A DNA stretch of 64,000 nucleotides, from the NCBI RefSeq assembly GCF_037892425.1, contig NZ_JBBKTT010000001.1, positions 496,001 to 560,000 of the forward strand. Direction: 5' to 3'. The notes below the pieces were generated by a model. That model was not told the DNA's origin. It did not search any database and worked only from the letters and a program-made list of their open reading frames with translations. A program made the position numbers and the translations under genes. Every line of letters begins with the position of its first letter. Positions within the stretch are counted from its first letter, which is position 1. The DNA is from Lacibacter sp. H375. GTDB taxonomy: Bacteria > Bacteroidota > Bacteroidia > Chitinophagales > Chitinophagaceae. Below, one piece after another: positions 1 to 9,236 of the stretch.

Positions 1-620
1 ATTCCATCCATTGGCGCAAGAACTGTTGTTCGTGAGAGATTTTTATTAGCTGCCGTTAAACTTGCCTGTGCACTTTGTACACTTGCCTGACCACTTCGGA
101 TGGTTTGTTTTGCTGCATCAAGATCAGCTTTGGCAGTTAAATAAGCACTTTCGGCTGTTTCAAATTCTGCTTTGGAGATCACTTTATCATCAAACAATTT
201 CTTTTGTCTGTCGTAAGTAAGTTTTGCCTGGTTCAACCTTGCTTCAAACGAACGAAGTGATGCTTGTGTATTTCCTACCTGTGCCTGCTGCTGGTTAACT
301 ATGGATGCAGCCCGGTCTCTGTCTGAAGTTAATACATCGGCAAATACTTTCGCAAGTAACTGACCTTTGCGAACGCTGTCGCCTTCTTCCACATACATCT
401 CAACCACTTCACCACTTACGTCGGAGCTTACCTTGCGCTCATCTTCGGGATATACTTTACCACTAGCGTTTACTGTTTCAATAATAGTTCGCTTTGTGAT
501 CTTTTCAGTAGCAACTTTGGTTGCTTCCTTTTTACCGATCACTTCTTTTTTCTTCAGGATGATAAGTGTTGTCGCCAGCACCAAGAGGATACCGATGATC
601 CACCAGATTTTCTTACTCAT
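1..620 (-). CDS. HlyD/MacA-type periplasmic adaptor (3' end cut by window)
   Basis: Membrane-fusion protein that would bridge an inner-membrane transporter and the TolC-type channel encoded just upstream. The frame opens at ATG 620 (start MSKKIWWIIGIL, one N-terminal membrane helix at about residues 4-20) and runs open to the window edge, giving about 206 residues. It shows a biotinyl-lipoyl-like half (VYPEDERKVSSDVSGEVVEM, then GDSVRKGQLLAKV) and a long Gln/Ala-rich coiled-coil hairpin (QQQAQVGNTQASL, then ASVQSAQASLTAANK). It lies 38 bp downstream of the TolC gene on the same strand, so the two are probably co-transcribed. The energising partner (MacB-type ABC or RND pump) would be beyond the left edge; which one cannot be decided here. 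Confidence 0.88.
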   Translation of the reverse strand, partial: MSKKIWWIIGILLVLATTLIILKKKEVIGKKEATKVATEKITKRTIIETVNASGKVYPEDERKVSSDVSGEVVEMYVEEGDSVRKGQLLAKVFADVLTSDRDRAASIVNQQQAQVGNTQASLRSFEARLNQAKLTYDRQKKLFDDKVISKAEFETAESAYLTAKADLDAAKQTIRSGQASVQSAQASLTAANKNLSRTTVLAPMDG

Positions 621-658
621 ATACGGTTGTTGTTCCTTTGTTGATTAGATTAATAGTC

Positions 659-2101
659 TTACAATTTTATTCCCTGACCTTTATAAAACTCCAGCACTTT
701 CATGCGAAACACATACTCAAATTGATTGGAAATTCTTTCGAGTCTTGCACGGAATAAATTATTTTGATTCGTGATCAGGTCAATTGTTCGTGATAATCCT
801 GCCTCATAACGTTTCTTCGAAAGTTCGTATGAATATTCAGCAGTTTGTACACTTTTAATAGAAGCCTGGTAACGTTGAAATGCAGAGGTGGCATTATTAT
901 AAGCGAGGTATATATCCTGCTTTAATTTTTGGTCACTCTTTTCAATCTGTAATTGTTGGTTTTGGTAATTCAGTTTGCTGCGTTGCCATGCAGTACGGGC
1001 CTGACCGCCGTTAAAAATTGGAACCGTTAAACTGATTCCCACTGACTGACGGAAGTTGAAATCGAGTTGTCGAATAAAATCAGCTTTTTGCGAGCCCGAT
1101 GGAATAAATGTTTGTGTAAACACATCCGGGTTTTGTGCCGAGCCCATTGTAGTAAATCCAATTGGTATCGTAACGGGAATATTAGCTCCTTTTGGAAGAT
1201 TCTTTAACGCACTCGAATAAGCAGAATTCACATTTGCAAACGCACCAATACTCGGGTACATATTTCCTCTTGCAGCCTTTTGAAATTTCTCCAATGCCTG
1301 TAAACGAAGCTTGTTAACTTTCTGAAGCGGCATATTAGCCAATGCCTGTGTATAAACAGGTTCAGGTCGCAGATCTGCAAATGTTTCCACTGGTATGCGA
1401 TCGATTGGAGGCGTGTCAAGCTCAAACGGGACCGAAGGATCCAGGTTCATAAAGGATTTTAGGGACAACAAATTCGTTTGAAATTGTGTAAAAGCTGCAA
1501 TGTATGTGCTACTATCCCTTGCAAGCTGTGCTTCCAGTTCTGCGGCATTTAATTCGGGCAAACTACCTGCATCAACCAGTTTCCTGGTATTGATCAATTG
1601 CTCCCTTGTTTGATTGATTTGGACAAGCGCAATATTTACCTGCTCTCTTGACAATAATGCCGTCAGATATGCTCCTGCAATATTCAACGAAATATCATTC
1701 TTCCAACTTTCAACTGCCGCATCCTGCGCCTTGGCCTCGAATTCGTTACCAAGAATCGTATTTTTCTGCGAATTAAAATTGAATAAGGTTACACCACTTG
1801 AAAGACCAAACTGCGAAAAGGTAATCTGCTGATTGGTAAAACCATTGGTTGCCGGATCAATAGAGCGGCCAAATTGAAAACCGTTACTATTCTGAAAATT
1901 AGCAGTGGGCCAGCGTTGAAGTTTGCTTTGTTCAAGAGTAAGGTGGCTACCCTTTGCTTGGATAGTCGCTTGCCGGACATCTATATTATTTGCAACAGCA
2001 TATTCAACGCAACGGCGAAGATCCCATTTTTCCTGGGCCTGAATTTGGGTTCCGGCTAGCAACAGGGATGATAAGAGAGTAAGCAGGATGATTTTTTTCA
2101 T
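659..2101 (-). CDS. TolC family outer-membrane efflux protein
   Basis: Outer-membrane channel subunit of a tripartite export system. The 480-residue product starts with a Sec signal peptide (MKKIILLTLLSSLLLAG, likely cleavage after AQA near residue 22) and carries the two repeated alpha-hairpin/beta-strand halves of the family: WDLRRCVEYAVANN opens the first, and GISLTVPIFNGGQAR followed by KRYEAGLSRTIDL marks the second. Length is normal for TolC proteins. It is followed 38 bp later on the same strand by an HlyD-type adaptor. A second TolC gene lies at 30073-31488 in an RND operon, so this copy probably serves a different pump. Substrate unknown. Confidence 0.93.
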   Translation of the reverse strand: MKKIILLTLLSSLLLAGTQIQAQEKWDLRRCVEYAVANNIDVRQATIQAKGSHLTLEQSKLQRWPTANFQNSNGFQFGRSIDPATNGFTNQQITFSQFGLSSGVTLFNFNSQKNTILGNEFEAKAQDAAVESWKNDISLNIAGAYLTALLSREQVNIALVQINQTREQLINTRKLVDAGSLPELNAAELEAQLARDSSTYIAAFTQFQTNLLSLKSFMNLDPSVPFELDTPPIDRIPVETFADLRPEPVYTQALANMPLQKVNKLRLQALEKFQKAARGNMYPSIGAFANVNSAYSSALKNLPKGANIPVTIPIGFTTMGSAQNPDVFTQTFIPSGSQKADFIRQLDFNFRQSVGISLTVPIFNGGQARTAWQRSKLNYQNQQLQIEKSDQKLKQDIYLAYNNATSAFQRYQASIKSVQTAEYSYELSKKRYEAGLSRTIDLITNQNNLFRARLERISNQFEYVFRMKVLEFYKGQGIKL

Positions 2102-2204
2102 ATATAACTATAGTGACAATATAATGACATTTGGGGCACGAATTTATTCTTTTTTGACAAGCGGGAAACTAGTTATTCTGATTTTCAGGCCTAAATTAAA
2201 ACCA

Positions 2205-3374
2205 TCATTTTAACCCCGAATGCTCAAATGCCCGATTCAGGTCAGTAATAAGGTAGTTTGCATCTTCCAAACCCACGTATAATCTCATCATCTGATGCTC
2301 CGGATTGACAGCGTCAAATTCATGATCTTGTAACCCGGCACACTTCGGCAACAGCAAACTTTCGTGACCACCCCAACTTACTGCCATCTGTATATGTTGC
2401 AGACTTTCGCAAAAGGTTACAATCTGCTGCCTGTTTTCTGCCTGAACATAAAAAGAAAATAACCCTGGCGCCTCTTTCATTTGTTGTTTAGCAAGTTGGT
2501 ATTGAGGAAAACTCTCATCAAACGGGTAAAGAATTCGTTTTACTGCCGGGTGCGCTTTTACAAAAGCAACCACATCTTGTGTTGTACGGTTAATGCGTTC
2601 CAGTCTTGTTGACAGGGTTCTCAATCCACGGATCAACAGCCAGGCGTTGAAAGGTTGAATTCCGCTGCCGATATTGAGGTACTCACTGTCGAAGATCTTT
2701 TTCATCATGGCATGTGTGCCACTTAAAACGCCGCCCAATGTATCACTATGCCCGCCGATATACTTGGTGGCCGTTTGCATTACCAGATCAATGCCCATTT
2801 CAATTGGCTTTTGATACAACGGCGTGCAATAACTGTTATCAATTAAGGTGATGATGTTATGCTGTTTGGCATAAGCAGCAATGACAGGGATGTCCTGCAT
2901 AGCAAAATCCCAACTGTTAGGGCTTTCGAGATAATAAAAGGTAGTGTTTGGATTAGTTGCGTTGAAATAATTATGCGCATCTCTCCCGTCAACATACGTT
3001 GTAGTAACGCCAAAACGTGGTAGGATCACATCAAATAATCGTAGTACCCAAGTGTAAGGTTTACTTACACTTACAATATGATCGCCTGCTTTCACATTCG
3101 CCAATACGCCTGCAAAGATGGCTGCTGCTCCATTGTTGAACACCAGACAATCTTCTGCTCCATCCAATGCTGCCAGTTTTTTGCGAAGAATATCAACCGT
3201 TGGGTTTAACCCACGGCTGTAGAGATAAGTACTCATCTCATCGGCAAATGCAGCACGCAGTTCATCTACTTTATTAAAACGAAAATTACTTGTCTGAATA
3301 ATGGGTGGTGCAATGGCATTGAAATAATGCTCACGGTCTTCACCCAGTTCGTTGAGGATATATGAAATGTCCAT
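2205..3374 (-). CDS. Cys/Met-metabolism PLP enzyme (trans-sulfuration family)
   Basis: Fold-type I pyridoxal-phosphate enzyme of the cystathionine gamma-synthase / methionine gamma-lyase family, cytoplasmic, 389 residues. The PLP lysine is K204 in QTATKYIGGHSD, and the pyridine-binding aspartate is D179 in TLIDNSYCTPL; YSRGLNPT near residue 52 is the phosphate/substrate loop of the neighbouring subunit. It is the last gene of a three-gene run (permease, VOC protein, this enzyme) with gaps of 4 and 7 bp, so one transcript is likely. The permease suggests it handles an imported amino acid. Whether it acts as a synthase or a lyase cannot be read from the sequence. Confidence 0.87.
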   Translation of the reverse strand: MDISYILNELGEDREHYFNAIAPPIIQTSNFRFNKVDELRAAFADEMSTYLYSRGLNPTVDILRKKLAALDGAEDCLVFNNGAAAIFAGVLANVKAGDHIVSVSKPYTWVLRLFDVILPRFGVTTTYVDGRDAHNYFNATNPNTTFYYLESPNSWDFAMQDIPVIAAYAKQHNIITLIDNSYCTPLYQKPIEMGIDLVMQTATKYIGGHSDTLGGVLSGTHAMMKKIFDSEYLNIGSGIQPFNAWLLIRGLRTLSTRLERINRTTQDVVAFVKAHPAVKRILYPFDESFPQYQLAKQQMKEAPGLFSFYVQAENRQQIVTFCESLQHIQMAVSWGGHESLLLPKCAGLQDHEFDAVNPEHQMMRLYVGLEDANYLITDLNRAFEHSGLK

Positions 3375-3381
3375 ATGAATT

Positions 3382-3729
3382 TTATGCGCCGGTTATAAAT
3401 CCAATATGATTGCCGAATGGATCTTCCACAATTGCTACTTCTATTGTGCCGCCAACATTGTGTGCAGGATCAATAACAGTTGCACCAAGTGATACTGCTT
3501 TTTCAACGGCAGCCTGTATTTCATCAACAGTCCAATAAGCTGTGCTGTGATTGCCTGTTTGTATTTTACTCATATCAGGATCAAGACCTAATTCGAAGCC
3601 ATTGATATCAAATCCAACATAAAACACTTCATCAAAATAAGGCTCTTTACCTGTAAGCGAAGTGTACCAGTTTTTTGCAGCGGCAAGATCATTGGTATGA
3701 TAAATAACGGTGCGGAGTTTCTGCAGCAT
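3382..3729 (-). CDS. VOC (glyoxalase/bleomycin-resistance fold) protein
   Basis: Small cytoplasmic protein of 115 residues with the paired beta-alpha-beta-beta-beta units of the vicinal oxygen chelate superfamily. The N-terminal LRTVIYHTNDLAAAKNWY and the C-terminal IVEDPFGNHIGFI are typical. A complete glyoxalase I metal set (His/Glu/His/Glu) is not obvious: the Glu in FELGLD and the final PFGNHIG are present. It therefore may be an isomerase, dioxygenase-like or binding protein rather than true glyoxalase. It sits between a permease and a PLP enzyme in a tight operon. Confidence 0.85.
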   Translation of the reverse strand: MLQKLRTVIYHTNDLAAAKNWYTSLTGKEPYFDEVFYVGFDINGFELGLDPDMSKIQTGNHSTAYWTVDEIQAAVEKAVSLGATVIDPAHNVGGTIEVAIVEDPFGNHIGFITGA

Positions 3730-3733
3730 AAGG

Positions 3734-5053
3734 TTATTTTTTTCGGTGAAAAATAAAATAGATCACGATAAAAGCCGCTAATATTCCAAGCCCGGTTAAG
3801 GCTGCAGAAGGATCAGCAATGGCAATACTTGTTCCTACAAATAAATAAGCAGCAATAAAGATGATAGGCATCAGCGGAAATAATTTCATTTTATAAATGC
3901 CCGTTCCATCCAAATGCTTTGTCTTTCTGCGGAACCAGAAAATAGTAGCACTGCTCAGCACCATCCCAAAGCAATCAAGAAAAATAGTAAAGGCTAATAT
4001 TTTTTCAAATTCCTGTGCAAAGAATAAAATGATGATGCAAATAGCTGCAAACACTGTTAATGAAAAGGTGAGCACGTTCGTTTTTTCATTTTGCTTTGCA
4101 AAGATCTTTGGCAAGCTGCCGTCATCACCCATTGCATACATCACCCGTGGATTGCTCATGAGCAATCCATTTACATAGGCCAATACACCAAGAAATAAAA
4201 AAGCCGAGAATACAGTTGCACCTGTTGTACCAAATATCTTGTCGATCACTACATAAGCAATTTCACGCTCCCCTTTCATTTGCTGAAAACCAACGAGATT
4301 GTAATAACTCATGTTCACGAGTAAATACAAACCAATGATGATGGCGATGCCCATAAAAATACCACGTGGAATATTTTTGGTGGGGCTTTGCACTTCGTTC
4401 CCGAAATTGATCGTTTGCTGGTAACCTCCATACGTAAATGAAACAGCGATCAAACTCACACCAAGACTTTTGATCCAATCGATATTGCTGAATGTAGTTA
4501 CTGCAGTAGTTGTTTCCTGCACTGCATATTTATCAGGGAATAACAATGCGGCGATCAACACGAGGATCATCCCGATCTTGATGATCATTAAAATATTCTG
4601 CGCCATCGAACTCAACTTCAGTCCACGCAGGTTTATAAAATAAAAAATGGCGATGGCCACACAACTCACCAACGCTTTATGAATATCAGTCCAATCACCA
4701 GGAAATAATTTTAACAAATAACCGCTGCCGATCAATGCCACACCACTTAAACTTGCTGCGTTGCTTACTAAGATCAAACAGTTAATTGCAAAGGCAATAC
4801 TGGGATGATAGGCTTGTGCAAACACTTTGTAGTAACCACCGGTTACAGGAAACCGGCTGCCGATCTCTGCATACGTTAAGGCGCCACACAAAGCCACCAA
4901 TCCGCCAATGAGCCATGCACTGAAATAAACCGATGGATCAATTGCATCTTTTGCACTGGTTGCGGCAGTACGGAAAATACCCATACCGATCACCAGACCT
5001 ACAACGATCATGGTGAACGAAAACAGGTTGAGCTTGTTGGTTGAAGTTTTCAT
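3734..5053 (-). CDS. APC-family amino acid permease
   Basis: Inner-membrane amino acid transporter of the amino acid-polyamine-organocation superfamily, 439 residues and about 12 hydrophobic segments. The first segment carries the GxGIF substrate-binding signature (VIGMGIFRTAA, about residues 22-32), followed by LTYAEIGSRFPVTGGYY at helix 3, another family hallmark. It is the first gene of the operon that continues with a VOC protein and a trans-sulfuration-family PLP enzyme, and is divergent from the TonB receptor at 5150 with 96 bp between them. Substrate not determined; the downstream enzyme makes a sulfur amino acid or other small neutral amino acid plausible. Confidence 0.9.
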   Translation of the reverse strand: MKTSTNKLNLFSFTMIVVGLVIGMGIFRTAATSAKDAIDPSVYFSAWLIGGLVALCGALTYAEIGSRFPVTGGYYKVFAQAYHPSIAFAINCLILVSNAASLSGVALIGSGYLLKLFPGDWTDIHKALVSCVAIAIFYFINLRGLKLSSMAQNILMIIKIGMILVLIAALLFPDKYAVQETTTAVTTFSNIDWIKSLGVSLIAVSFTYGGYQQTINFGNEVQSPTKNIPRGIFMGIAIIIGLYLLVNMSYYNLVGFQQMKGEREIAYVVIDKIFGTTGATVFSAFLFLGVLAYVNGLLMSNPRVMYAMGDDGSLPKIFAKQNEKTNVLTFSLTVFAAICIIILFFAQEFEKILAFTIFLDCFGMVLSSATIFWFRRKTKHLDGTGIYKMKLFPLMPIIFIAAYLFVGTSIAIADPSAALTGLGILAAFIVIYFIFHRKK

Positions 5054-5149
5054 GCTTTTTCTTCTAGCGATGAAGATAGTTTTTCTTTCAACTCATTCTT
5101 TTAAAAAAAACATGAAAGGCAAACCCGGAATGTCTGTAATTTTAGGGCG

Positions 5150-7219
5150 ATGAAGAACCAATCACTAACCCTGCTTGCAACAGTTGTTGCGCTTTTCTCA
5201 TTTGCACAGTCACAACCCGACTCCAGTTCCAAAGAATTAGGCGAAGTCGTTATTACAGCGTTTGAACAGAACCGTAAGCTCATGGATGTTCCCGCAGCTG
5301 TAAGTTATGTGGGCCAAAAACAATTGAACCGTTTCAGTAATGCATCCATTGTTCCGGCGTTGAATGCTGCACCCGGTGTGCGTATGGAAGAACGCAGTCC
5401 CGGCAGTTACCGTTTAAATATTCGTGGCAGTTCACTGCGTTCTCCGTTTGGTGTACGCAATGTAAAAGTTTACCTCAACGATATTCCGTTTACCGAACCC
5501 GGCGGCTCCACTTATTTAAACCTGTTGGGTTTTTATAATATCAACTCTGTTGAAGTATTAAAAGGACCATCCAGTAGTTTGTATGGCGGCGGCAGCGGTG
5601 GCGCTGTGTTGTTGAAAACAAATGGCAACAATCAACCCGCAGGAGTAGGTGTTGATTATACAGGTGGCAGTTTTGGTTTGAGTAATGTAAATGCGGTTTT
5701 ACGTATTGGTGAAGGTGCCACACAACAAACCATCAGCTATAATCGATTACACAGCGATGGTTATCGTGACTGGACAAAACTTGACCGATCGGTGTTTAGC
5801 TGGGACAGCCGTTTTGCACTGAACGAAAAACAAAGCCTCCGTACGTACGTGATGTATGCTGATCTTTCGTACCAAACGCCCGGCGGATTAACTGCTGTTG
5901 AGTTTGCTGCCAATCCTAGACAGGCAAGACCAAGAATTGGCCAGACTCCTTCCAGTGCACAAGCCAATGCAAGTGTGAACCAGGAAACATTCTTTGCAGG
6001 ATTGAGTCATGATTTCCAGATTACAGAAACATTTAAGAATACTACATCTTTATATGGTGCTTACTCACAGTTTGCCAATCCAACCGTTCGCAACTTCGAA
6101 CGCCGCAGCGAACCACATGCCGGAGGAAGAACAGTTTTTGCTTTTACTCCACGTAATGTAATTGGTGAATTAAAATTTGTTGCCGGGGCCGAATTGCAAC
6201 GAGGCTGGTATAACATTCGTGTATATAAGAATGTGAATGGCACAAGCGATAGTCTGCAAACTGAGGATGAAGTGAATCCATTCTTATGGAATGTATTTGC
6301 ACAAGCCGATTGGAAATTACCACAAGGCTGGATCATTACTGCAGGCGCAAGCATTAACCAGAATAAGATCGAGATCATTAGGCTGAATAAATTCCCCTTG
6401 AATCCGCAACGCAGAACGTATGATAATGAAATTGCACCACGACTTTCTGTTTTGAAAAAGATCAAAGAAGAACTGTCGCTGTATGCTTCTGTTGCAAAAG
6501 GATTCTCTGCTCCCACTTCTGCTGAAGTGTTGCCTTCAACAGGCGTGATCTCTACTAACCTTAATGCAGAAGAAGGCTGGAACTATGAAGCAGGTGTCCG
6601 TTTCAATTACAAACGCAAACTGTTTGTGGATGTAAATGGTTTTCTCTTTAACCTCAGTAATACTATTGTACAACGCAGAGATGCAGGAGGTGCCGATTAT
6701 TTTGTGAACGCCGGCAGTACAAGGCAACGTGGTGTGGAAACATTTGCACGTTATGCCATTGCAGATAGCGAAACAGATTTTATTTCAACAGCAAATGTTT
6801 GGTTGAGTTATACCTATAATGATTTTACGTACAAAGAATTTAAACAACTCACAAACGATTTCAGCGGCAAACAATTACCGAGTGTACCAACACATATTGT
6901 TGCTGCAGGATTAGATGTAACACTAAAGCCCAGTATTTACCTCAACGTTACTTATAACTACAATGAGAAAACGCCTTTGAATGATGCCAATACATTTTAT
7001 GGTGGCGATTTTCATTTGCTGGGTGCACGGCTTGGCTACAAGCAATTATACTTTGGAAAACTACGTGCTGAAGTATTTGTTGGTGCCGATAATCTCTTTA
7101 ACGAAACCTACAGTTTAGGAAATGATATTAATGCAGCAGCCAACCGTTTTTACAATGTAGCACCGGGAAGAAATTATTATGCAGGGGTTTCTGTTTTTCA
7201 GGGATGTAAGAAGAAGTAA
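5150..7219 (+). CDS. TonB-dependent outer-membrane receptor
   Basis: Outer-membrane active transporter, 689 residues, energised by TonB-ExbBD. It has a signal peptide (MKNQSLTLLATVVALFSFAQS), a TonB-box-like stretch (LGEVVITAFEQNRK), a plug domain (about residues 45-160, with LNIRGSS and VEVLKGPSSSLYGGGSGG) and a 22-strand barrel to the aromatic C-terminus. There is no N-terminal carboxypeptidase-like domain and no SusD partner, so this is not a glycan SusC; a siderophore-type or metal-complex cargo is more likely. It is divergent from the amino acid permease operon. No Fur-type site or riboswitch was recognised upstream. Confidence 0.92.
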   Translation: MKNQSLTLLATVVALFSFAQSQPDSSSKELGEVVITAFEQNRKLMDVPAAVSYVGQKQLNRFSNASIVPALNAAPGVRMEERSPGSYRLNIRGSSLRSPFGVRNVKVYLNDIPFTEPGGSTYLNLLGFYNINSVEVLKGPSSSLYGGGSGGAVLLKTNGNNQPAGVGVDYTGGSFGLSNVNAVLRIGEGATQQTISYNRLHSDGYRDWTKLDRSVFSWDSRFALNEKQSLRTYVMYADLSYQTPGGLTAVEFAANPRQARPRIGQTPSSAQANASVNQETFFAGLSHDFQITETFKNTTSLYGAYSQFANPTVRNFERRSEPHAGGRTVFAFTPRNVIGELKFVAGAELQRGWYNIRVYKNVNGTSDSLQTEDEVNPFLWNVFAQADWKLPQGWIITAGASINQNKIEIIRLNKFPLNPQRRTYDNEIAPRLSVLKKIKEELSLYASVAKGFSAPTSAEVLPSTGVISTNLNAEEGWNYEAGVRFNYKRKLFVDVNGFLFNLSNTIVQRRDAGGADYFVNAGSTRQRGVETFARYAIADSETDFISTANVWLSYTYNDFTYKEFKQLTNDFSGKQLPSVPTHIVAAGLDVTLKPSIYLNVTYNYNEKTPLNDANTFYGGDFHLLGARLGYKQLYFGKLRAEVFVGADNLFNETYSLGNDINAAANRFYNVAPGRNYYAGVSVFQGCKKK

Positions 7220-7246
7220 TTGAATTTTATTTCACAGCTACTCATC

Positions 7247-7702
7247 TTACCAAATATCTCCCTGGTAAACTTCCACTTCTTCTCGCCACGTTGCATAAGA
7301 ATTTTTTGTTTCGTACAATCGCAGTTCCACCAGTTTCATATAGTCAGGTAACACATCCTGTACAGCACGTTTAATAAAGAGCAATAAATTTTCAGCAGTA
7401 GGTTCAGCATCCCATGCAACAAGATTTTCCTGTTCCATTACTTCTGGGTGTTGGGAAATATAATTGTGCGAAAGAACGAGTTTATGATCGAAGAGATCAA
7501 CTACTGCTGTTTGAACGATCTGCTTCAGGTCTTTAAAGTCGAGCAGAAAACCGGGAGCCGGTAAAAATGCATTCTCGTTTACCAACGAACCAACCGTTAC
7601 ATGCAGTTCGTATGAATGACCGTGTATGTTTTTGCACATGCCGTTATAGCCATCAATAGCATGAGCCGTTTCAAAATCGAAAATCTTTGTAAGTAATAAC
7701 AT
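7247..7702 (-). CDS. queD: 6-pyruvoyltetrahydropterin synthase / QueD family enzyme
   Basis: Cytoplasmic enzyme of the PTPS/QueD family, which converts dihydroneopterin triphosphate to 6-carboxytetrahydropterin in queuosine synthesis (or to 6-pyruvoyl-tetrahydropterin). Zinc ligands H14, H27 and H29 (ETAHAI and NIHGHSYEL) and the catalytic Cys23 (GMCKN) are present, as are LFDHKLVL and the pterin-anchoring Glu in EPTAENL. I start it at ATG 7702 (152 residues) instead of an upstream ATG at 7771: homologues begin near LLLTKIFDFETAH, an AGGAT precedes it, and a -7-like TAATTTTG (7720-7727) lies between the two starts. No other queuosine gene is adjacent. QueD versus PTPS is not resolved from sequence alone. 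Confidence 0.85.
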   Translation of the reverse strand: MLLLTKIFDFETAHAIDGYNGMCKNIHGHSYELHVTVGSLVNENAFLPAPGFLLDFKDLKQIVQTAVVDLFDHKLVLSHNYISQHPEVMEQENLVAWDAEPTAENLLLFIKRAVQDVLPDYMKLVELRLYETKNSYATWREEVEVYQGDIW

Positions 7703-7974
7703 ATATCCTGATTGAGGCGCAAAATTATCAGGAGTTATTTTTATCAACGACTTTCTTACACTGATGTTCATCAGTTTACTGAAGAATGATCATCATTAAA
7801 CCCAATTTTCCTCTGCATTATTCCCGCATCTGTCAGCAACACATTGCTACTCAAGCTTTCACCAATACGCAAACATTTGTTGCCAATGCCAGCTTGTAAA
7901 ACAATACCTTTAAACGCTTTTACCGAAAAAAATAAAGCCTCAAAAGCCGGTTAGCAGCTCAAATAAATCACTAT

Positions 7975-8535
7975 ATGAAGATCTATATAAAAAACATGGC
8001 GTGCGAAAGCTGCAAAGCTGTTGTGCGGGTAGCTTTGGAAGAGCTGGACATATTACCTGTAAAAGTAGAATTAGGAGAAATTGAAACCAGAGAAGATATT
8101 ACTGATGAAGACAAAATGAAACTGAACAGTAAAATAAAAGTCGTAGGATTGGAATTATTGGAAAAGAAAAGTGGTGTGTTAATTGAAAAGATCAGGAAAG
8201 AGATTGTAGATTATGTCTACAATTCAGATGAGAAACCAGACATTAAATTATCGCTCCTGCTAAGCAAGAAACTAAATTACAGTTATACTTACCTGGCAAA
8301 TTTTTTCTCCGAAGTGGAAGCTACTACCATTGAGCAATTTGTGATCGCTTTAAAAACTGAACGTATAAAAGAGCTGATCATTTTTGGAGAAGATACTTTT
8401 TCAGAAATAGCTTACAAGCTGCACTACAGCAGTGCTGCACATTTATCAACCCAGTTTAAAAAGGCAACAGGTTTAACACCATCCCACTTCAAAGCATTGA
8501 AAGAAAAAAGGCGGATTGCAATCGAAAATATTTAA
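7975..8535 (+). CDS. AraC-type HTH regulator with HMA-like N-terminus
   Basis: Transcription factor of 186 residues. The C-terminal part (about 85-186) is an AraC-type double helix-turn-helix: TIEQFVIALKTERIKELI, then FSEIAYKLHYSSAAHLSTQF and FKKATGLTPSHFK. The N-terminal part begins MKIYIKNMACESC, resembling the MxCxxC metal site of heavy-metal-associated (HMA) domains with C10 and C13, although it seems shorter than a full 70-residue ferredoxin-like HMA fold. I infer a one-component sensor of metal or redox state. There is no metal transporter next to it; the pirin-like pair is convergent. No obvious operator was seen upstream. Confidence 0.85.
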   Translation: MKIYIKNMACESCKAVVRVALEELDILPVKVELGEIETREDITDEDKMKLNSKIKVVGLELLEKKSGVLIEKIRKEIVDYVYNSDEKPDIKLSLLLSKKLNYSYTYLANFFSEVEATTIEQFVIALKTERIKELIIFGEDTFSEIAYKLHYSSAAHLSTQFKKATGLTPSHFKALKEKRRIAIENI

Positions 8536-8543
8536 ACAGCAGC

Positions 8544-9236
8544 TCACAGTTCCAGGATCATGATTAACGCATCATTGCTCAACGCTTCCATTTCCACAGA
8601 GGTTGTTTGCCAAATAGCCAGACCATCTCTTGCATGCAACAAACGGCCTTCTACTTCGAAAGCACCTTCCAGTACAAACACAAACACATTTGCAGAGGAA
8701 TGTTCGGTTTGATAAACCGTTTCTGCTCTTCCTGAAAATTTTCCAACAAAAAGTATTGCAGGTAATTCATACCTTTTACTTACAGCCTGAACAAGATCAT
8801 CAGGCTTCTCATTTACATCATAACTATAAATAAAGCCGGAAGGCAATTGATCATCGTCTGTTTTAAATGCAAGCACTAATACATTTACCAATTCTTCTTC
8901 AAACACGTTGGTCAATTCAATCCCTTCCCCTGCTTTTTTCAGCAACATCATCGACTGCCCCGCAATAACAAGTTGTTCTTTTTGTTTCCCATTTCGATAT
9001 TGTACTGCTCCCACAACCGGCAGCAACAGCACAAAGGAATCTTCTGAAAAATTTACTTGCACACTAGCTCCACCATCCAATGTATAATCATTCAACAGAT
9101 AGAAACGTTCAAACGATTCACGGTGTTCGTTGTATTGATTGCCGTAATTAAACAAAGTTCTGTTCCGGAAGCTGGTTGTTTCAACAAGCCCATGTTCATC
9201 AGCAAGAAATATTTTTGCCTGTAATTGTACGATCAT
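8544..9236 (-). CDS. Pirin-like protein (bicupin, quercetinase-type C-terminal cupin)
   Basis: Cytoplasmic 230-residue protein with two cupin-like halves. The second half (FVFVLEGAFEVEGRLLHARDG followed by GLAIWQTTSVEMEALSNDA) matches the C-terminal cupin of YhhW/pirin-type quercetin 2,3-dioxygenases. The first half lacks a clear HxH...E...H metal set, so catalysis is doubtful. Its ATG (9236) overlaps the stop codon of the upstream gene (9233-9235), indicating translational coupling with that unrecognised protein. Possible roles are a redox-sensitive regulator cofactor or a small-molecule binding protein; nothing here chooses between them. Confidence 0.7.
   Translation of the reverse strand: MIVQLQAKIFLADEHGLVETTSFRNRTLFNYGNQYNEHRESFERFYLLNDYTLDGGASVQVNFSEDSFVLLLPVVGAVQYRNGKQKEQLVIAGQSMMLLKKAGEGIELTNVFEEELVNVLVLAFKTDDDQLPSGFIYSYDVNEKPDDLVQAVSKRYELPAILFVGKFSGRAETVYQTEHSSANVFVFVLEGAFEVEGRLLHARDGLAIWQTTSVEMEALSNDALIMILEL

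Noticed and set aside
7703-7974. Small gene or RNA in the 270-base gap between queD and the AraC-type gene
   Set aside because: No reading frame with family-like sequence, no hairpin with T-run and no complete promoter was seen; only a -7-like element for queD.
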